Assembly (NCBI GenBank): GCA_046295215.1
Contig: JBKBNP010000003.1
Location: 43,232-107,231, forward strand
Direction of reading: 5' to 3'
DNA: 64,000 nucleotides
Origin: Szabonella sp046295215
GTDB taxonomy: Bacteria; Pseudomonadota; Alphaproteobacteria; Rhodobacterales; Rhodobacteraceae
Numbering within the stretch: position 1 is the first letter of the stretch; each line of letters starts with the position of its first letter. A model generated the notes under the pieces. The model was not told the origin of the DNA and ran no database searches. It worked only from the letters and a program-made list of their open reading frames with translations. Shown piece by piece: positions 32,237 to 40,979 of the stretch. Both the position numbers and the translations under genes were made by a program.

Positions 32237-33331
32237 CTAGCGGAACAGCACCATTGCCCCCGATGCCCAGCCGACGCGGGCGCGTGTGCCGATGTCCAGC
32301 ACCGGGCGGCCAAAGACATTGCGCATGGAGATGCGGACCGGCGTCCGGGTGCCGTCGAGGCGGACATCGTAATAGGTCATGTCGCCGAAATAGACCACTT
32401 CCTCGATGGTCGCCATGCTTTCGCGGTCGCCGGCCTGCTGGCCGTCAAACAGCACGGTCAGCGTTTCCGGGCGGAAGCCCACGGAAACCTCGCCCCCGGT
32501 CACGGCTCCGGGGGCCTGCCCTGCCTCAAGGCTCATCGCACCGAAGCCCTCCGCCTCCACCTCGATGCGGCCTCCAGCCTCGGACGTGATCCGGGCGGGC
32601 AGGAAATTCATCGTTCCGATGAAATCGGCAACCTTGCGGCTGTTGGGGCGGCGATAGAGCGTTTCGGGATCGGCGAGTTGCGCAATCTCGCCCTCGAACA
32701 TGACGGCGATGCGGTCGGACATGACCAACGCCTCTTCCTGATCGTGGGTGACAAGGATGAAGGTGATGCCCACCTGACGTTGCAGGCGGATCAGTTCGAC
32801 CTGCATATGTTCGCGCATCTTCTTGTCGAGCGCGGAAAGCGGTTCATCAAGCAGCAGCACCTTGGGTTTCAGGATCAGCGCGCGGGCCAGGGCCACGCGC
32901 TGCCGCTGCCCACCGGAAAGCTCATGGGCCGCACGGGCGCCGAACCCCTTGAGGCCAACCATCTCCAGCGCCTCGCCGACGCGGTTGGACATGTCCTCTT
33001 TCGACAGACCCGCGCGGCGCAGGCCGAAGCCGACATTCTCGGCCACCGACATATGCGGGAAGATCGCATAGGACTGGAACACCATGTTGGTGGGGCGCTT
33101 GTTCGCGGGCACCCCGGCCATGTCGCGGCCGTCGATCATCACCACGCCGCCGTCGATGCCCTCGAAGCCTGCGATGGTGCGCAGGAGGGTGGTCTTGCCG
33201 CAGCCCGAAGGGCCGAGAAGCGAAAAGAACTCCCCCGCCCGGATCGTCGCGGTGATGCCGCGCAGCGCGTGATAGTCGCCGTAATATTTATGCACGTCCT
33301 GAAACGCGATCATCGTGGGTTTGTCGGTCAC
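32237..33331 (-). CDS. ABC transporter ATP-binding protein (PotA/spermidine-putrescine type)
   Basis: The 364-residue nucleotide-binding subunit has Walker A GPSGCGKTT, the signature LSGGQRQRVALARAL and Walker B VLLLDEPLSALD. A C-terminal TOBE-type domain follows (residues ~270-360). The start is GTG at 33331, with GGAGG upstream, overlapping the permease stop (GTGA). Homology class suggests uptake of polyamines, ferric iron or other small organics; the substrate cannot be decided without the binding protein. Confidence 0.9.
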   Translation of the reverse strand: MTDKPTMIAFQDVHKYYGDYHALRGITATIRAGEFFSLLGPSGCGKTTLLRTIAGFEGIDGGVVMIDGRDMAGVPANKRPTNMVFQSYAIFPHMSVAENVGFGLRRAGLSKEDMSNRVGEALEMVGLKGFGARAAHELSGGQRQRVALARALILKPKVLLLDEPLSALDKKMREHMQVELIRLQRQVGITFILVTHDQEEALVMSDRIAVMFEGEIAQLADPETLYRRPNSRKVADFIGTMNFLPARITSEAGGRIEVEAEGFGAMSLEAGQAPGAVTGGEVSVGFRPETLTVLFDGQQAGDRESMATIEEVVYFGDMTYYDVRLDGTRTPVRISMRNVFGRPVLDIGTRARVGWASGAMVLFR

Positions 33332-34134
33332 AGGAAGCCTCCGGTATCCTTGCCGCCTGCGCGCGCGATACCGCGGCGGCGGAAATATTCAGCGATGGAC
33401 AGCAGCACGATGGACAGGCAGACGAGGATGGTGCCGAGCGCCATGATGACGGGCACCGCCTGCGGGAAACGGAATTGCGAGAAGATATAGACCGGCAGCG
33501 TCGGCTGGGTTCCCGCTAGGAAGAAGGCGATGATGAACTCGTCAAGGCTGATGGTGAAGGAGATCAGCAAGGAGGAGATGATGCCCGGCATGACCAGCGG
33601 CAGGATGATGAGCCGGAAGGTCGAGGCGGGCGTTTCGCCAAGGTCATAGGCGGCTTCCTCCAGGCTCTGGTCGAGGCTCTGGAAGGCCGAGGAAAGGATG
33701 GCGATGGTGAAGGGCGTGCAGATCAGAACATGCCCGAGGATCACCGTCATCAGCGACAGGGGCACGCCGAGCCCCAGCAACACCACCAGCAAGGACACCG
33801 CCACGATGATTTCGGGCAGCACCAGCGGCAACATGATGAGCCCCATGATCCCGGCCTTGAAGGGAAAGCGGTAGCGGGTGGAGGCGCGGGCGGCGAAGAT
33901 GCCCAGAATGGTGGAAATGACGGCCGAAGTCACCGCGATGAACAGCGAGTTCTTCACCGCCAGATGCAGCGTCGGCTGGGTCGTCATGGCCTCGAACCAG
34001 CGGGTTGAAAATCCGGTCAGCGGAAAGGCAATGACGGTCGCATCATTGAAGGCGAACATCGGCAGGAGCAGGATCGGCGCATAGAGAAAGATCAGGTAGC
34101 CGAACGCATAGATCTTGAAACCGTTGACCTTCAT
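33328..34134 (-). CDS. ABC transporter permease (PotC-like)
   Basis: The 268-residue inner-membrane protein has six hydrophobic helices and the EAA loop with sequence EEAAYDLGETPASTFRLIILPLVMPGI, which contacts the ATPase. The ATG at 34134 overlaps the upstream permease stop by 4 bp; a long upstream open stretch is a shadow of that gene. The ISFTISLDEFIIAFFLAG motif is typical of PotC. Confidence 0.9.
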   Translation of the reverse strand: MKVNGFKIYAFGYLIFLYAPILLLPMFAFNDATVIAFPLTGFSTRWFEAMTTQPTLHLAVKNSLFIAVTSAVISTILGIFAARASTRYRFPFKAGIMGLIMLPLVLPEIIVAVSLLVVLLGLGVPLSLMTVILGHVLICTPFTIAILSSAFQSLDQSLEEAAYDLGETPASTFRLIILPLVMPGIISSLLISFTISLDEFIIAFFLAGTQPTLPVYIFSQFRFPQAVPVIMALGTILVCLSIVLLSIAEYFRRRGIARAGGKDTGGFL

Positions 34135-35201
34135 GCCTTGCCCGCCTTCTGCTTCACCAGCGCCAGGATGCCGACATGCCAGCCAAGGATCAGAACCACG
34201 CCGAGGAGCGCCCCGGGCAGGAGTGAACCGACGACAAGGATGCCGCCCAGATTGACCGCGACCGCAACAAGGGCCAGCGCCACGGCGGCGATCCAGGGCA
34301 TGGTGCCGTTGAACCATCGGAACGCGGCACCGAAGAGCCGCGACTGCGCCCAGCCGAAGAAGATCGTCAGCACCACCAGCAACATCCCCGAGATCGCGAT
34401 GGCCGATCCCATCGGGTAATTGTCGAGCCGCAGATATTGCAACTGGATCAGGTTGGCGATCATCCGGCCTTCCGGCCCACCCACAAGCTGCGGCGTCACA
34501 TAGTCACCGATGGTCGGGATGAACACGATCAGCACCGAGGCCACAACGCCCGACATGGCCAGCGGCAGCGTGACGCGCAGGAAGGTCATGAAGCGCGACT
34601 CGCCCAGATCCTGCCCCGCTTCCAGAAGGCTCCGGTCGATCTTTTCCAGCGCCACGAAAATCGGCAGGATCGCGAAGGGCGCATAGGCATGGGCCAGCGT
34701 GATGACCACCGAATTGACGTTGTAGAGGATGAAGGTCAGCGGCTCGTCGATGATTCCGATCCCCATGAGCCCGGAATTGACCACGCCGTTATAGCCGAGG
34801 ATCACTTTCCACAGGAACACGCGGATCAGGTAGGAGGTCCAGAACGGGATGGTGATCAGAAAGAGCCAGAGCGCCTTTTTCGACGGCTCGACATGGAAGC
34901 TGACGAAATAGGCGATCGGAAAGGCCAGCAGCACCGTGATCGTGGTCACCGCCATCGACACCCCGAGCGAGCGCACCATGACGGAGCGGTAAAGCTCGTT
35001 CGTCCAGGCCTCGGTGTAGTTCGTCAGCGTGAATTCGCGGATGATCTCCAGATAGCCGTCGGTCAGGAAGGAATAGAGCAGGATCGTGCCGAGCGGGGCC
35101 GCCAGCAGCAGAATCGCGTAGATTGCGGGCGGGGACACCAGCAACAGACCGTTGCCCCCTTCGGTGGCGCGCATCCGCGCCCAGAGTGACCCCTCGCTCA
35201 T
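34131..35201 (-). CDS. ABC transporter permease (PotB-like), with C-terminal extension
   Basis: The 356-residue permease has six helices forming the transport core, ending near residue 290, and the EAA loop EAGQDLGESRFMTFLRVTLPLAMSG. It then carries extra hydrophobic segments (residues ~300-350) not found in standard PotB. It is the first gene of the permease-permease-ATPase operon. No solute-binding protein gene lies next to it, on either side. Confidence 0.88.
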   Translation of the reverse strand: MSEGSLWARMRATEGGNGLLLVSPPAIYAILLLAAPLGTILLYSFLTDGYLEIIREFTLTNYTEAWTNELYRSVMVRSLGVSMAVTTITVLLAFPIAYFVSFHVEPSKKALWLFLITIPFWTSYLIRVFLWKVILGYNGVVNSGLMGIGIIDEPLTFILYNVNSVVITLAHAYAPFAILPIFVALEKIDRSLLEAGQDLGESRFMTFLRVTLPLAMSGVVASVLIVFIPTIGDYVTPQLVGGPEGRMIANLIQLQYLRLDNYPMGSAIAISGMLLVVLTIFFGWAQSRLFGAAFRWFNGTMPWIAAVALALVAVAVNLGGILVVGSLLPGALLGVVLILGWHVGILALVKQKAGKA

Positions 35202-35233
35202 GCCCGCCCCCGCAGTCCCCTGCCCTCGATGCC

Positions 35234-35272
35234 CTTTTCACATCTGTGGCACAGCTTGACGCATGTGAAAAG
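35234..35272. promoter_or_regulatory. 10-bp inverted repeat upstream of the permease gene
   Basis: CTTTTCACAT (35234-35243) and ATGTGAAAAG (35263-35272) are exact reverse complements with 19 bases between. The spacing and position, 33 bp upstream of the minus-strand permease start, suggest a regulator site. No T-run terminator is associated. Confidence 0.45.
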
Positions 35273-35384
35273 ACCCACGACGCGGCGGCTGCCCGGCGAT
35301 GCGGCATTTCCGGATACCTGCCCAAATTCTGATCCGACCGAATCGGCGCGGTCTCCGGCTGCCCGCAGGCTGGCCGAAAACATG

Positions 35385-35645
35385 TCAGCCGCTGATCCGT
35401 TCGATGGCGATGGCGCGCTTTTTCAGTTCCGTAATCAAGGCCGGAACCACCCGCAGCGCGCCGACCGCTTCACCCAGAGCTGCGGAGAGATCGGCCTCGC
35501 GCACATCCCGCCCGGCGACGCGCCAGACCATGCGGCGGCTGACGCCATCGTCATAGACCACTTCGGTCACGCCGGTCCTGCTGCGCCGATAGCCGAGAAA
35601 ATCCGCGCCGCCATTGGGCGCGTGAAAGCCTGTCTGATATCCCAT
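35385..35645 (-). CDS. Small hypothetical protein
   Basis: This 86-residue ORF has Rhodobacter-like codon use and no signal or membrane segment. Parts (FLGYRRSRTGVTEVVYDDGVSRRMVWRVAGRDV) look like a small beta-rich domain, followed by a helical C-terminus (ALITELKKRAIAIERI). I recognise no family. The ribosome site (GAGAC) is weak. It is in the same orientation as the permease operon but 183 bp upstream and is probably a separate unit. Confidence 0.5.
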   Translation of the reverse strand: MGYQTGFHAPNGGADFLGYRRSRTGVTEVVYDDGVSRRMVWRVAGRDVREADLSAALGEAVGALRVVPALITELKKRAIAIERISG

Positions 35646-35766
35646 TTTCGGGTCTCTTTTTTTGTTGCTCGCCAGATCAAACCGTTGCCGCGAAAGGGGA
35701 TTGCGTCAATCATGACGTGGCCTCCGCGACCCGATTGACGCGGGGTCGAGTCGTTTCGGCAACAGG

Positions 35767-37170
35767 TCAGACCGAGATTTCGGCAGGCGGGCTGTCCAGC
35801 AGGCGCGAAAGCCGCAGGCAGGCCTCCTCGATCCGCGCGCGGCTGTGGTTGCCGGGCATCGCCAGCCGCACCGCATTGGGCGCGCGGCCATGGATCAGCG
35901 CGAATTCATCGGCGGATCGCAGCAGCACGCCCTCGGCCTCGGCCATGCGGGTGAAGGTGGAGGCCCGCCAGCCCGCCGGCAGTTCCAGCCAGACAAAGGG
36001 CAGGCCCGGCTGCCAGTGCAGCGCGTGGCAGCCCAGCACATTGACAACGCCTTCCAGCCGGTCGGCAAAGCCCGCCTGCACGCGGCGGCGCAGGTCATCG
36101 GCCACGCCCGAGGTCAGCAGTTCGTGGCTGAGGTCCGATATGGGGCGCGAGAGGCCAAAGAAGGAATGTTGCGCCGTCAACCGCCCCGCCTGCCCCATCC
36201 CGGTGGGGCACAGGATATAGCCCAGCCGAAGCGCCGCCGAGATGGTCTTGGAAAAACTGCCGACATACCAGGTCCGCTCCGGCGCCAGCGCGCGCAGCGC
36301 GGGCAGCGTGCTGTGGCTGATGGAATAGCAGTCATCCTCGATGATCTGGAGGTCATGGGCGCGGGCAATCTCCACGATGCGGCGGCGGCGGTCCTCGGGC
36401 ATGCGCACCGTGGTCGGGTTCTGCGCCTCGGTCGTCACGCAGAGGATCTGCGGCGCATGGCGGCGGCAGGCGGCTTCCAGTGCGTCGGGACACAGGCCAT
36501 GGGCATCCATCTCCACCCCGACAAGATCAGCGCGGGCCAGTTTCGCGGCGTGGCGGAAGCCCGCATAGGCCAGATCCTCGATCAGCACCGTGGGCCGGTC
36601 GCCGCGCAGGCAGCATTGATAGACCATCATGATCGCATGCTGGCCGCCATAGCACAGCGCCATATCCTCGGGCGTGACCGGCCCGAGGATGCGGTCGGCC
36701 AGCCAGTCCACCAGCGCCACGCGCAGCGCCGCCTCGTCGCGCTGGCTGGGATAGTCCAGCCAGTCGCCCCGGATGCGGTCGCGCAGCGAGGTCATCGCCG
36801 CATCGAAGGCCGCACCCTGCCCCACTTCAGGCAGACGCGGGGCGCGCATGTCGATCCGGCCCGCCAGCGTTTCGGGCTCGCGCTCGATATAGAAACTCTG
36901 CGTCGGGCCGAATCGCGGCCGGTCGGAGGCGACGAAAGTGCCGCGCCCGACGGTGGCCGCGAGCAATCCTTCCTGCGTTGCCAGTTGATAGGCGCGCGAG
37001 ACTGTGCCCGGCGTCACCTTCATGCCCCAGGCGAGGTCACGCACCGTCGGCAATTGTGCCCCCGGCGGCAGATCGCCTGCCCGGATTGCATCGCGCAAGG
37101 CCCGCACCAGCACCAGATATTTCGGACCATCGGATTGTGTCAGGTCGGGCAGCCAACTTGTATCAGTCAC
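35767..37170 (-). CDS. MocR-type regulator: GntR helix-turn-helix fused to PLP aminotransferase domain
   Basis: The 467-residue protein has an N-terminal GntR winged helix (residues ~15-80, with LPTVRDLAWGMKVTPGTVSRAYQLA). The rest is a fold-type I aminotransferase domain with the PLP Lys in GSFSKTISAALRLG and EDDCYSI for cofactor contact. MocR proteins are usually transcription regulators, not enzymes. The GTG at 37170 follows AGAGGA; an in-frame TTG upstream is less likely. It is divergent from a DUF1127 gene, across a spacer with GATACAAT-type repeats. Confidence 0.9.
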   Translation of the reverse strand: MTDTSWLPDLTQSDGPKYLVLVRALRDAIRAGDLPPGAQLPTVRDLAWGMKVTPGTVSRAYQLATQEGLLAATVGRGTFVASDRPRFGPTQSFYIEREPETLAGRIDMRAPRLPEVGQGAAFDAAMTSLRDRIRGDWLDYPSQRDEAALRVALVDWLADRILGPVTPEDMALCYGGQHAIMMVYQCCLRGDRPTVLIEDLAYAGFRHAAKLARADLVGVEMDAHGLCPDALEAACRRHAPQILCVTTEAQNPTTVRMPEDRRRRIVEIARAHDLQIIEDDCYSISHSTLPALRALAPERTWYVGSFSKTISAALRLGYILCPTGMGQAGRLTAQHSFFGLSRPISDLSHELLTSGVADDLRRRVQAGFADRLEGVVNVLGCHALHWQPGLPFVWLELPAGWRASTFTRMAEAEGVLLRSADEFALIHGRAPNAVRLAMPGNHSRARIEEACLRLSRLLDSPPAEISV

Positions 37171-37206
37171 AATGTTCCTCTGGCGCTGTTTCCCCAAATT
37201 TGTTTT

Positions 37207-37246
37207 ATTGTATCTGCACAGTCAATCCCTATTGTGTCGATACAAT
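37207..37246. promoter_or_regulatory. Inverted ATTGTATC...GATACAAT sites between MocR and DUF1127 genes
   Basis: ATTGTATC (37207-37214) and GATACAAT (37239-37246) are exact reverse complements with 24 bases between. A nested ATTGTGTCGATACAAT half-palindrome lies at 37231. Sites of this kind suit a dimeric MocR regulator controlling itself and the divergent gene. The assignment is inference. Confidence 0.55.
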
Positions 37247-37256
37247 GAGATCCGCC

Positions 37257-37472
37257 ATGACCTATGATGCTATCCGCTCTGTCGCCGCCCGCCCCTCCCT
37301 GCCGCCCTTTGCGCGCCTCGGTTTCGCGCTGACGGTCGCCCTGCTGGCATGGGAAGAACGCCGCCAGACCCGAAAGGCGCTGGCGCGGCTGGACGATCAC
37401 ATGCTGCATGACATCGGCCTTGCGCCCGATGACGCCCGGACCGAGGCTGCCAAGCCCTTCTGGCGCGGCTGA
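37257..37472 (+). CDS. DUF1127 protein (regulator-linked copy)
   Basis: The 71-residue basic protein has the DUF1127 C-terminal pattern RKALARLDDHMLHDIGLAPDDARTEAAKPFW. In Rhodobacter a DUF1127 protein (CcaF1) binds RNA and affects CcsR sRNA processing; other small DUF1127 proteins influence phosphate and C1 metabolism. An ATG at 37245 is also in frame. The gene is divergent from MocR and ends in a strong terminator. Confidence 0.85.
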   Translation: MTYDAIRSVAARPSLPPFARLGFALTVALLAWEERRQTRKALARLDDHMLHDIGLAPDDARTEAAKPFWRG

Positions 37473-37501
37473 AACCGCTTCACGACCGACATTCCCCGAC
37501 T

Positions 37502-37530
37502 GGCCGCACCTTCGGGCGCGGCCTTTTTTC
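37502..37530 (+). terminator. Intrinsic terminator after the DUF1127 gene
   Basis: GGCCGC and GCGGCC pair, with an inner CC/GG and a TTCG loop, then CTTTTTTC. The preceding CGACTGGCCGC resembles the sequence that leads into the terminator at 13462. Confidence 0.85.
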
Positions 37531-37578
37531 TGGCCGGAAGGCCCGCGCGACCTGATGGCTGTCCCCGCAGCCCCAATG

Positions 37579-37608
37579 AAAAAAGGCGCGTGGATTCCCC
37601 CGCGCCTT
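37579..37608 (-). terminator. Intrinsic terminator of the rplM-rpsI operon
   Basis: On the minus strand GGCGCG and CGCGCC pair around a 10-base loop and are followed by TTTTTT. It lies 24 bp after the rpsI stop. Confidence 0.85.
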
Positions 37609-37631
37609 TCCGATTGTCGATCCCCGAAGGA

Positions 37632-38132
37632 TCAGCGTTTGGAGAACTGGAAGCTCCGGCGCGCTTTCGGCTTGCCGTATTTCTTGCGTTCCACCACGCG
37701 GCTGTCGCGGGTCAGGAAACCGGCCGCCTTCAGCGCCGCGCGCAAGGTGGGATCGTAAAGCTGGAGCGCTTTAGACACACCATGCTTGACCGCACCGGCC
37801 TGACCGGAGAGGCCGCCACCGGCAACCGTCGCCATCACGTCGAACTGGCCGGCAACGCCTGCCACGGTGAAGGGCTGGGCGAGGATCATCTGCAACACGG
37901 GACGCGCGAAATATTCGTTCATCGTCTTGCCGTTGACCGAAACCTTGCCGGAACCGGGCTTGATCCAGACGCGGGCAACCGCATCCTTGCGCTTGCCGGT
38001 CGCATAGGCCCGGCCCAGCTTGTCGCGCATCGGTTCGCGCTTGGGCGCCGCGGCAACTTCGGGAGCGGCCGCAGGCGTGCCCGACACGGCCGATTTCAGA
38101 TCGTCGAGAGATTTGATTTCGGACATGGTCAT
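37632..38132 (-). CDS. rpsI: 30S ribosomal protein S9
   Basis: The 166-residue ribosomal protein has the S9 core (AYATGKRKDAVARVWIKPGSGK...) and the C-terminal RSFQFSKR that reaches the P site. An Ala/Pro-rich N-terminal extension of ~35 residues is typical of alphaproteobacteria. It overlaps rplM by 4 bp and is followed by a terminator. An alternative start two codons in (38126) is possible. Confidence 0.97.
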   Translation of the reverse strand: MTMSEIKSLDDLKSAVSGTPAAAPEVAAAPKREPMRDKLGRAYATGKRKDAVARVWIKPGSGKVSVNGKTMNEYFARPVLQMILAQPFTVAGVAGQFDVMATVAGGGLSGQAGAVKHGVSKALQLYDPTLRAALKAAGFLTRDSRVVERKKYGKPKARRSFQFSKR

Positions 38133-38593
38133 GCGCTCCGCGTGTTCTTCGGGTTCATCGCCGCGAGGTCGAGAACGGTGGGCTGCTGGGCCTCATGCGG
38201 ATGCTCGGCACCGGCATAGACGCGCAGATTGGTCATCTGCTGGCGGCCGAGGCTGTTGCGGGTAATCATGCGCTCGACGGCCTTGGTGACCACACGCTCG
38301 GGATGCGCACCATCCAGAACCTGCGCCGCGGTGCGGAACTTGATCCCGCCCGGGTGGCCGGTGTGCCAGTAGTAACGCTTGTCGGCGCGCTTGTTGCCGG
38401 TCATCTGGATCTTGTCCGCATTGATCACGATGACATTGTCACCCATGTCCATATGCGGGGTGAAGGTCGGCTTGTTCTTGCCGCGCAGGATACTGGCCAC
38501 GATCGTGGCGAGACGCCCCAGAACGATGCCTTCGGCGTCGATCAGGATCCATTTCTTGTCAATATCCGCAGGCGTTGCGGTAAAGGTTTTCAT
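38129..38593 (-). CDS. rplM: 50S ribosomal protein L13
   Basis: The 154-residue large-subunit protein begins MKTFTATPADIDKKWILIDA and has the core VIVINADKIQMTGNKRADKRYYWHTGHPGG. It is the first gene of the rplM-rpsI operon, with a good promoter 51-80 bp upstream. Confidence 0.97.
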   Translation of the reverse strand: MKTFTATPADIDKKWILIDAEGIVLGRLATIVASILRGKNKPTFTPHMDMGDNVIVINADKIQMTGNKRADKRYYWHTGHPGGIKFRTAAQVLDGAHPERVVTKAVERMITRNSLGRQQMTNLRVYAGAEHPHEAQQPTVLDLAAMNPKNTRSA

Positions 38594-38643
38594 CGGTTGC
38601 CCTGTAGCATGATCGGGGAACGCCCCCGGGGAAGAGATAGCGC

Positions 38644-38672
38644 TGTATCCTTCAGTCCGCGCACAAGGTCAA
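38644..38672 (-). promoter_or_regulatory. Promoter of rplM-rpsI
   Basis: On the minus strand TTGACC (-35) and GATACA (-10) are separated by 17 bases. The site lies 51-79 bp upstream of the rplM start. A GC-rich leader follows. Confidence 0.65.
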
Positions 38673-38720
38673 GTGCAGTGAACCGGCAGAAACCATTCAA
38701 GATCATAGTCTTAAAAAATA

Positions 38721-38734
38721 GGTAATATATTACC
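38721..38734. promoter_or_regulatory. 14-bp palindrome GGTAATATATTACC
   Basis: A perfect AT-rich palindrome lies about 50 bp upstream of the rplM -35 box and just after the SseB-like stop. It could be a regulator site or the core of an upstream element; no evidence decides. Confidence 0.4.
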
Positions 38735-38740
38735 CCATTT

Positions 38741-39550
38741 TCAGCGCAAACGGGGCGGCCTTTCCGGGTCGGTTCCGGGGGCCTTAGGGGCGGCAGGTTC
38801 CGTCGGCGGGCCAACCGGTTCGGGCAGGTCGATCCGCACCCCGACCCGCGCCATCATCGCCACCGCTGGATTGCCCGACGCAAGGAAGGTCACGTCGATC
38901 TCCCCCGCCTCGATGCCCGAGAAGGTCAGCGCCTCGCCCGCCGCGCGCGCAAGGGCTGTCCGCGCGGAGGGCACGGCATCCAGAAAGGCCAGCATATGCC
39001 CCTGCCGCCCGTCCTCATACCGCACGCCCGCAATCAGAACCGCCCGCGCCAGCCCCGCCGCCCGCGCCAGCTTGCCGTCAAGCGCCTGCATCAGCGCATC
39101 GGGCAGCCCGCCCGGCGGGACGAAGGCCTGCGCCCGCGCCTCTGCCTCCATCGGCGCATGATCGAGCGTCTGCGCCAGCCAGCCAACCGCCTCCGGGTCC
39201 AGCAGGAAGGCCCCCGTCCCCGCCCCCAGATTGACCCCCAGCCCGATCCCCTGCCCCGCCAGTTGCCGCGCGATGACGCGGCCCGGCAACACGGCATAGG
39301 CCGCAGGCCCGCCCGCCGCCTCGGCCAGCCGTTCCTCGCCGTCATAGGCCAGAACGACCCGGCCCTCTTCCAGATCGAAGATGCGCGGGGTGATCTCGCT
39401 CCCCACAGCCTCCCCGGTCAGCAGCAGCACCAGTTCGCTGTCGGCCAGCGCCGCGAAATACCGCAGCCGGGCGGCATCATCGCCGGGGTCTTCGGCGGGT
39501 CTGTCGCTTGCAGCACACATCGCGGCATGGGCCTGGTCCAGCGGGGTCAT
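38741..39550 (-). CDS. SseB-family protein
   Basis: The 269-residue cytosolic protein begins MTPLDQAHAAMCAASDRPAEDPGD and has the SseB-like core LRYFAALADSELVLLLTGEAV and PRIFDLEEGRVVLAYDGEERLAE. The C-terminus is Pro-rich. SseB in enterobacteria is an enhanced-serine-sensitivity protein; the molecular function is not known. The ATG at 39550 was chosen by family start; the frame continues 20 codons upstream. It is divergent from the antiporter gene. Confidence 0.78.
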   Translation of the reverse strand: MTPLDQAHAAMCAASDRPAEDPGDDAARLRYFAALADSELVLLLTGEAVGSEITPRIFDLEEGRVVLAYDGEERLAEAAGGPAAYAVLPGRVIARQLAGQGIGLGVNLGAGTGAFLLDPEAVGWLAQTLDHAPMEAEARAQAFVPPGGLPDALMQALDGKLARAAGLARAVLIAGVRYEDGRQGHMLAFLDAVPSARTALARAAGEALTFSGIEAGEIDVTFLASGNPAVAMMARVGVRIDLPEPVGPPTEPAAPKAPGTDPERPPRLR

Positions 39551-39698
39551 CGGAAAAGCGTCCTTTCGGCGGCAACGGCCCCAAAGATGCAGCAGCGTCA
39601 CAGGCGCCACAATCCCGAAGCCATCAGGGCGGGTTCAATTGCAGTCTCGCGCGTCGCCCAATACGGTGGGTCATGTTTGATCGCAAGGCTGCCGCTTC

Positions 39699-40916
39699 GT
39701 GACCCCTGTTTCTCCTGTGCTGCGCCGCTTCGGCCTTGCGCTGCTTGCCGGTGCGGGGCTCGCGTCGGTCTGCGTGGCGCTGGTGCCCGGGGCCTATTAC
39801 GATCTGGTGGAATGGACGCTGGCCGACGGCGCAAGGCGGCTCTTTGCGCCGACGCTGACCCCGGCCACGATCGTCGCGAATCTGTTGATGCCCTTTTTCC
39901 TTCTGCTGATCGGCAAGGAACTCTGGGAATCGCTGCGCATCGAGCGTGGCCCGGTCGCGATGGACCGCCTTCCCGCGCCGGTGCTGATCTCGGTCGGGGG
40001 CATGGCCGGGGCGGCGCTGGTCTGGACGCTGGCAACGCTCGCGCTGCAAACCGCCGAAGAGGCGCAGGGCACACCGGGCTGGGTCTTTCCCATGGGCAGC
40101 GATGTGGTGCTGGCCTTCGTCTTTGGCCGACTGATCTTCGGGCGCGGCCATCCGGCGCTGCAACTGCTGCTCTTCGTCACGATCTTCGACGATATTGCGG
40201 GGCTCGTGCTGGCCGGGATCTTCGCGCCCGCCCTGCCCGGCGCTGGTGCCACGCGCTTCCTGTGGCTCTTGCTGCCGCTGGCTGCCGCGGTCCTCGCGCA
40301 TCTGGCCCTGACCCGACCGGCGCAACACCCCGGCGCCACCGAGGTCACGCGCCAGCGCGCCAATCACCTCTGGCTCTGGGTCTTGCCGGGGGCCGTGAGC
40401 TGGTTCGGCGTCGCCATGGCCGGATTTCCGCCCGCGCTGGGTCTTTTGCCGCTCTTGCCCGCGATGCCCCATTCGGACCGCAGCTTCGGACTGTTTGCCG
40501 AGGCCGAAGGGTTCCTGACCGATCCGCTCAACCGGCTGTCGCACTTGCTGATGGGGCCGCTGGTGGCGGTCCTGCTGGTCTTTGCCTTCACCCATGGCGC
40601 GCTTGTGCCCGCCGCGATCACCGAGCCCACCACCGCGATCACCCTGCTCGCACTCTGGATCGGCAAGCCTGCGGGGGTTCTGGCCGCAATCGTGATCTGC
40701 CGCACTCTGGGGCTGGGCCTTCCGCTGGCTCCCGGCTGGCGTGAGGCGGGGCTGATCGCGGGCCTGACGGGCATCGGGTTCACCGTGCCGCTGCTGGCCC
40801 TGACCGGCACCCTGCCCGGCGGCGTGATGCAGGAGGCCGCGCGGCTTGGCCTTGCCTTGTCGGTGCTGGCAGGGCCGGTGATGTGGCTGGCGGCGCGGCG
40901 CATGGGCCGCGACTGA
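39699..40916 (+). CDS. NhaA-family Na+/H+ antiporter
   Basis: The 405-residue inner-membrane protein has about 11-12 hydrophobic helices and NhaA-type motifs. SDVVLAFVFG carries the transport Asp in the position of ATDIAFALG, and TIFDDIAGLVL carries the two ion-binding Asp residues. Its C-terminal part is divergent from E. coli NhaA, so the ion specificity is an inference. The start is GTG at 39699; no strong ribosome site was seen. It is followed by the capsule genes after a 180-bp spacer. Confidence 0.8.
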   Translation: MTPVSPVLRRFGLALLAGAGLASVCVALVPGAYYDLVEWTLADGARRLFAPTLTPATIVANLLMPFFLLLIGKELWESLRIERGPVAMDRLPAPVLISVGGMAGAALVWTLATLALQTAEEAQGTPGWVFPMGSDVVLAFVFGRLIFGRGHPALQLLLFVTIFDDIAGLVLAGIFAPALPGAGATRFLWLLLPLAAAVLAHLALTRPAQHPGATEVTRQRANHLWLWVLPGAVSWFGVAMAGFPPALGLLPLLPAMPHSDRSFGLFAEAEGFLTDPLNRLSHLLMGPLVAVLLVFAFTHGALVPAAITEPTTAITLLALWIGKPAGVLAAIVICRTLGLGLPLAPGWREAGLIAGLTGIGFTVPLLALTGTLPGGVMQEAARLGLALSVLAGPVMWLAARRMGRD

Positions 40917-40979
40917 CATTTCCGCGCCGCAACAACGAACCGACGCCATCCCGACGCCCCAGCACCATATTGCTGCCTG

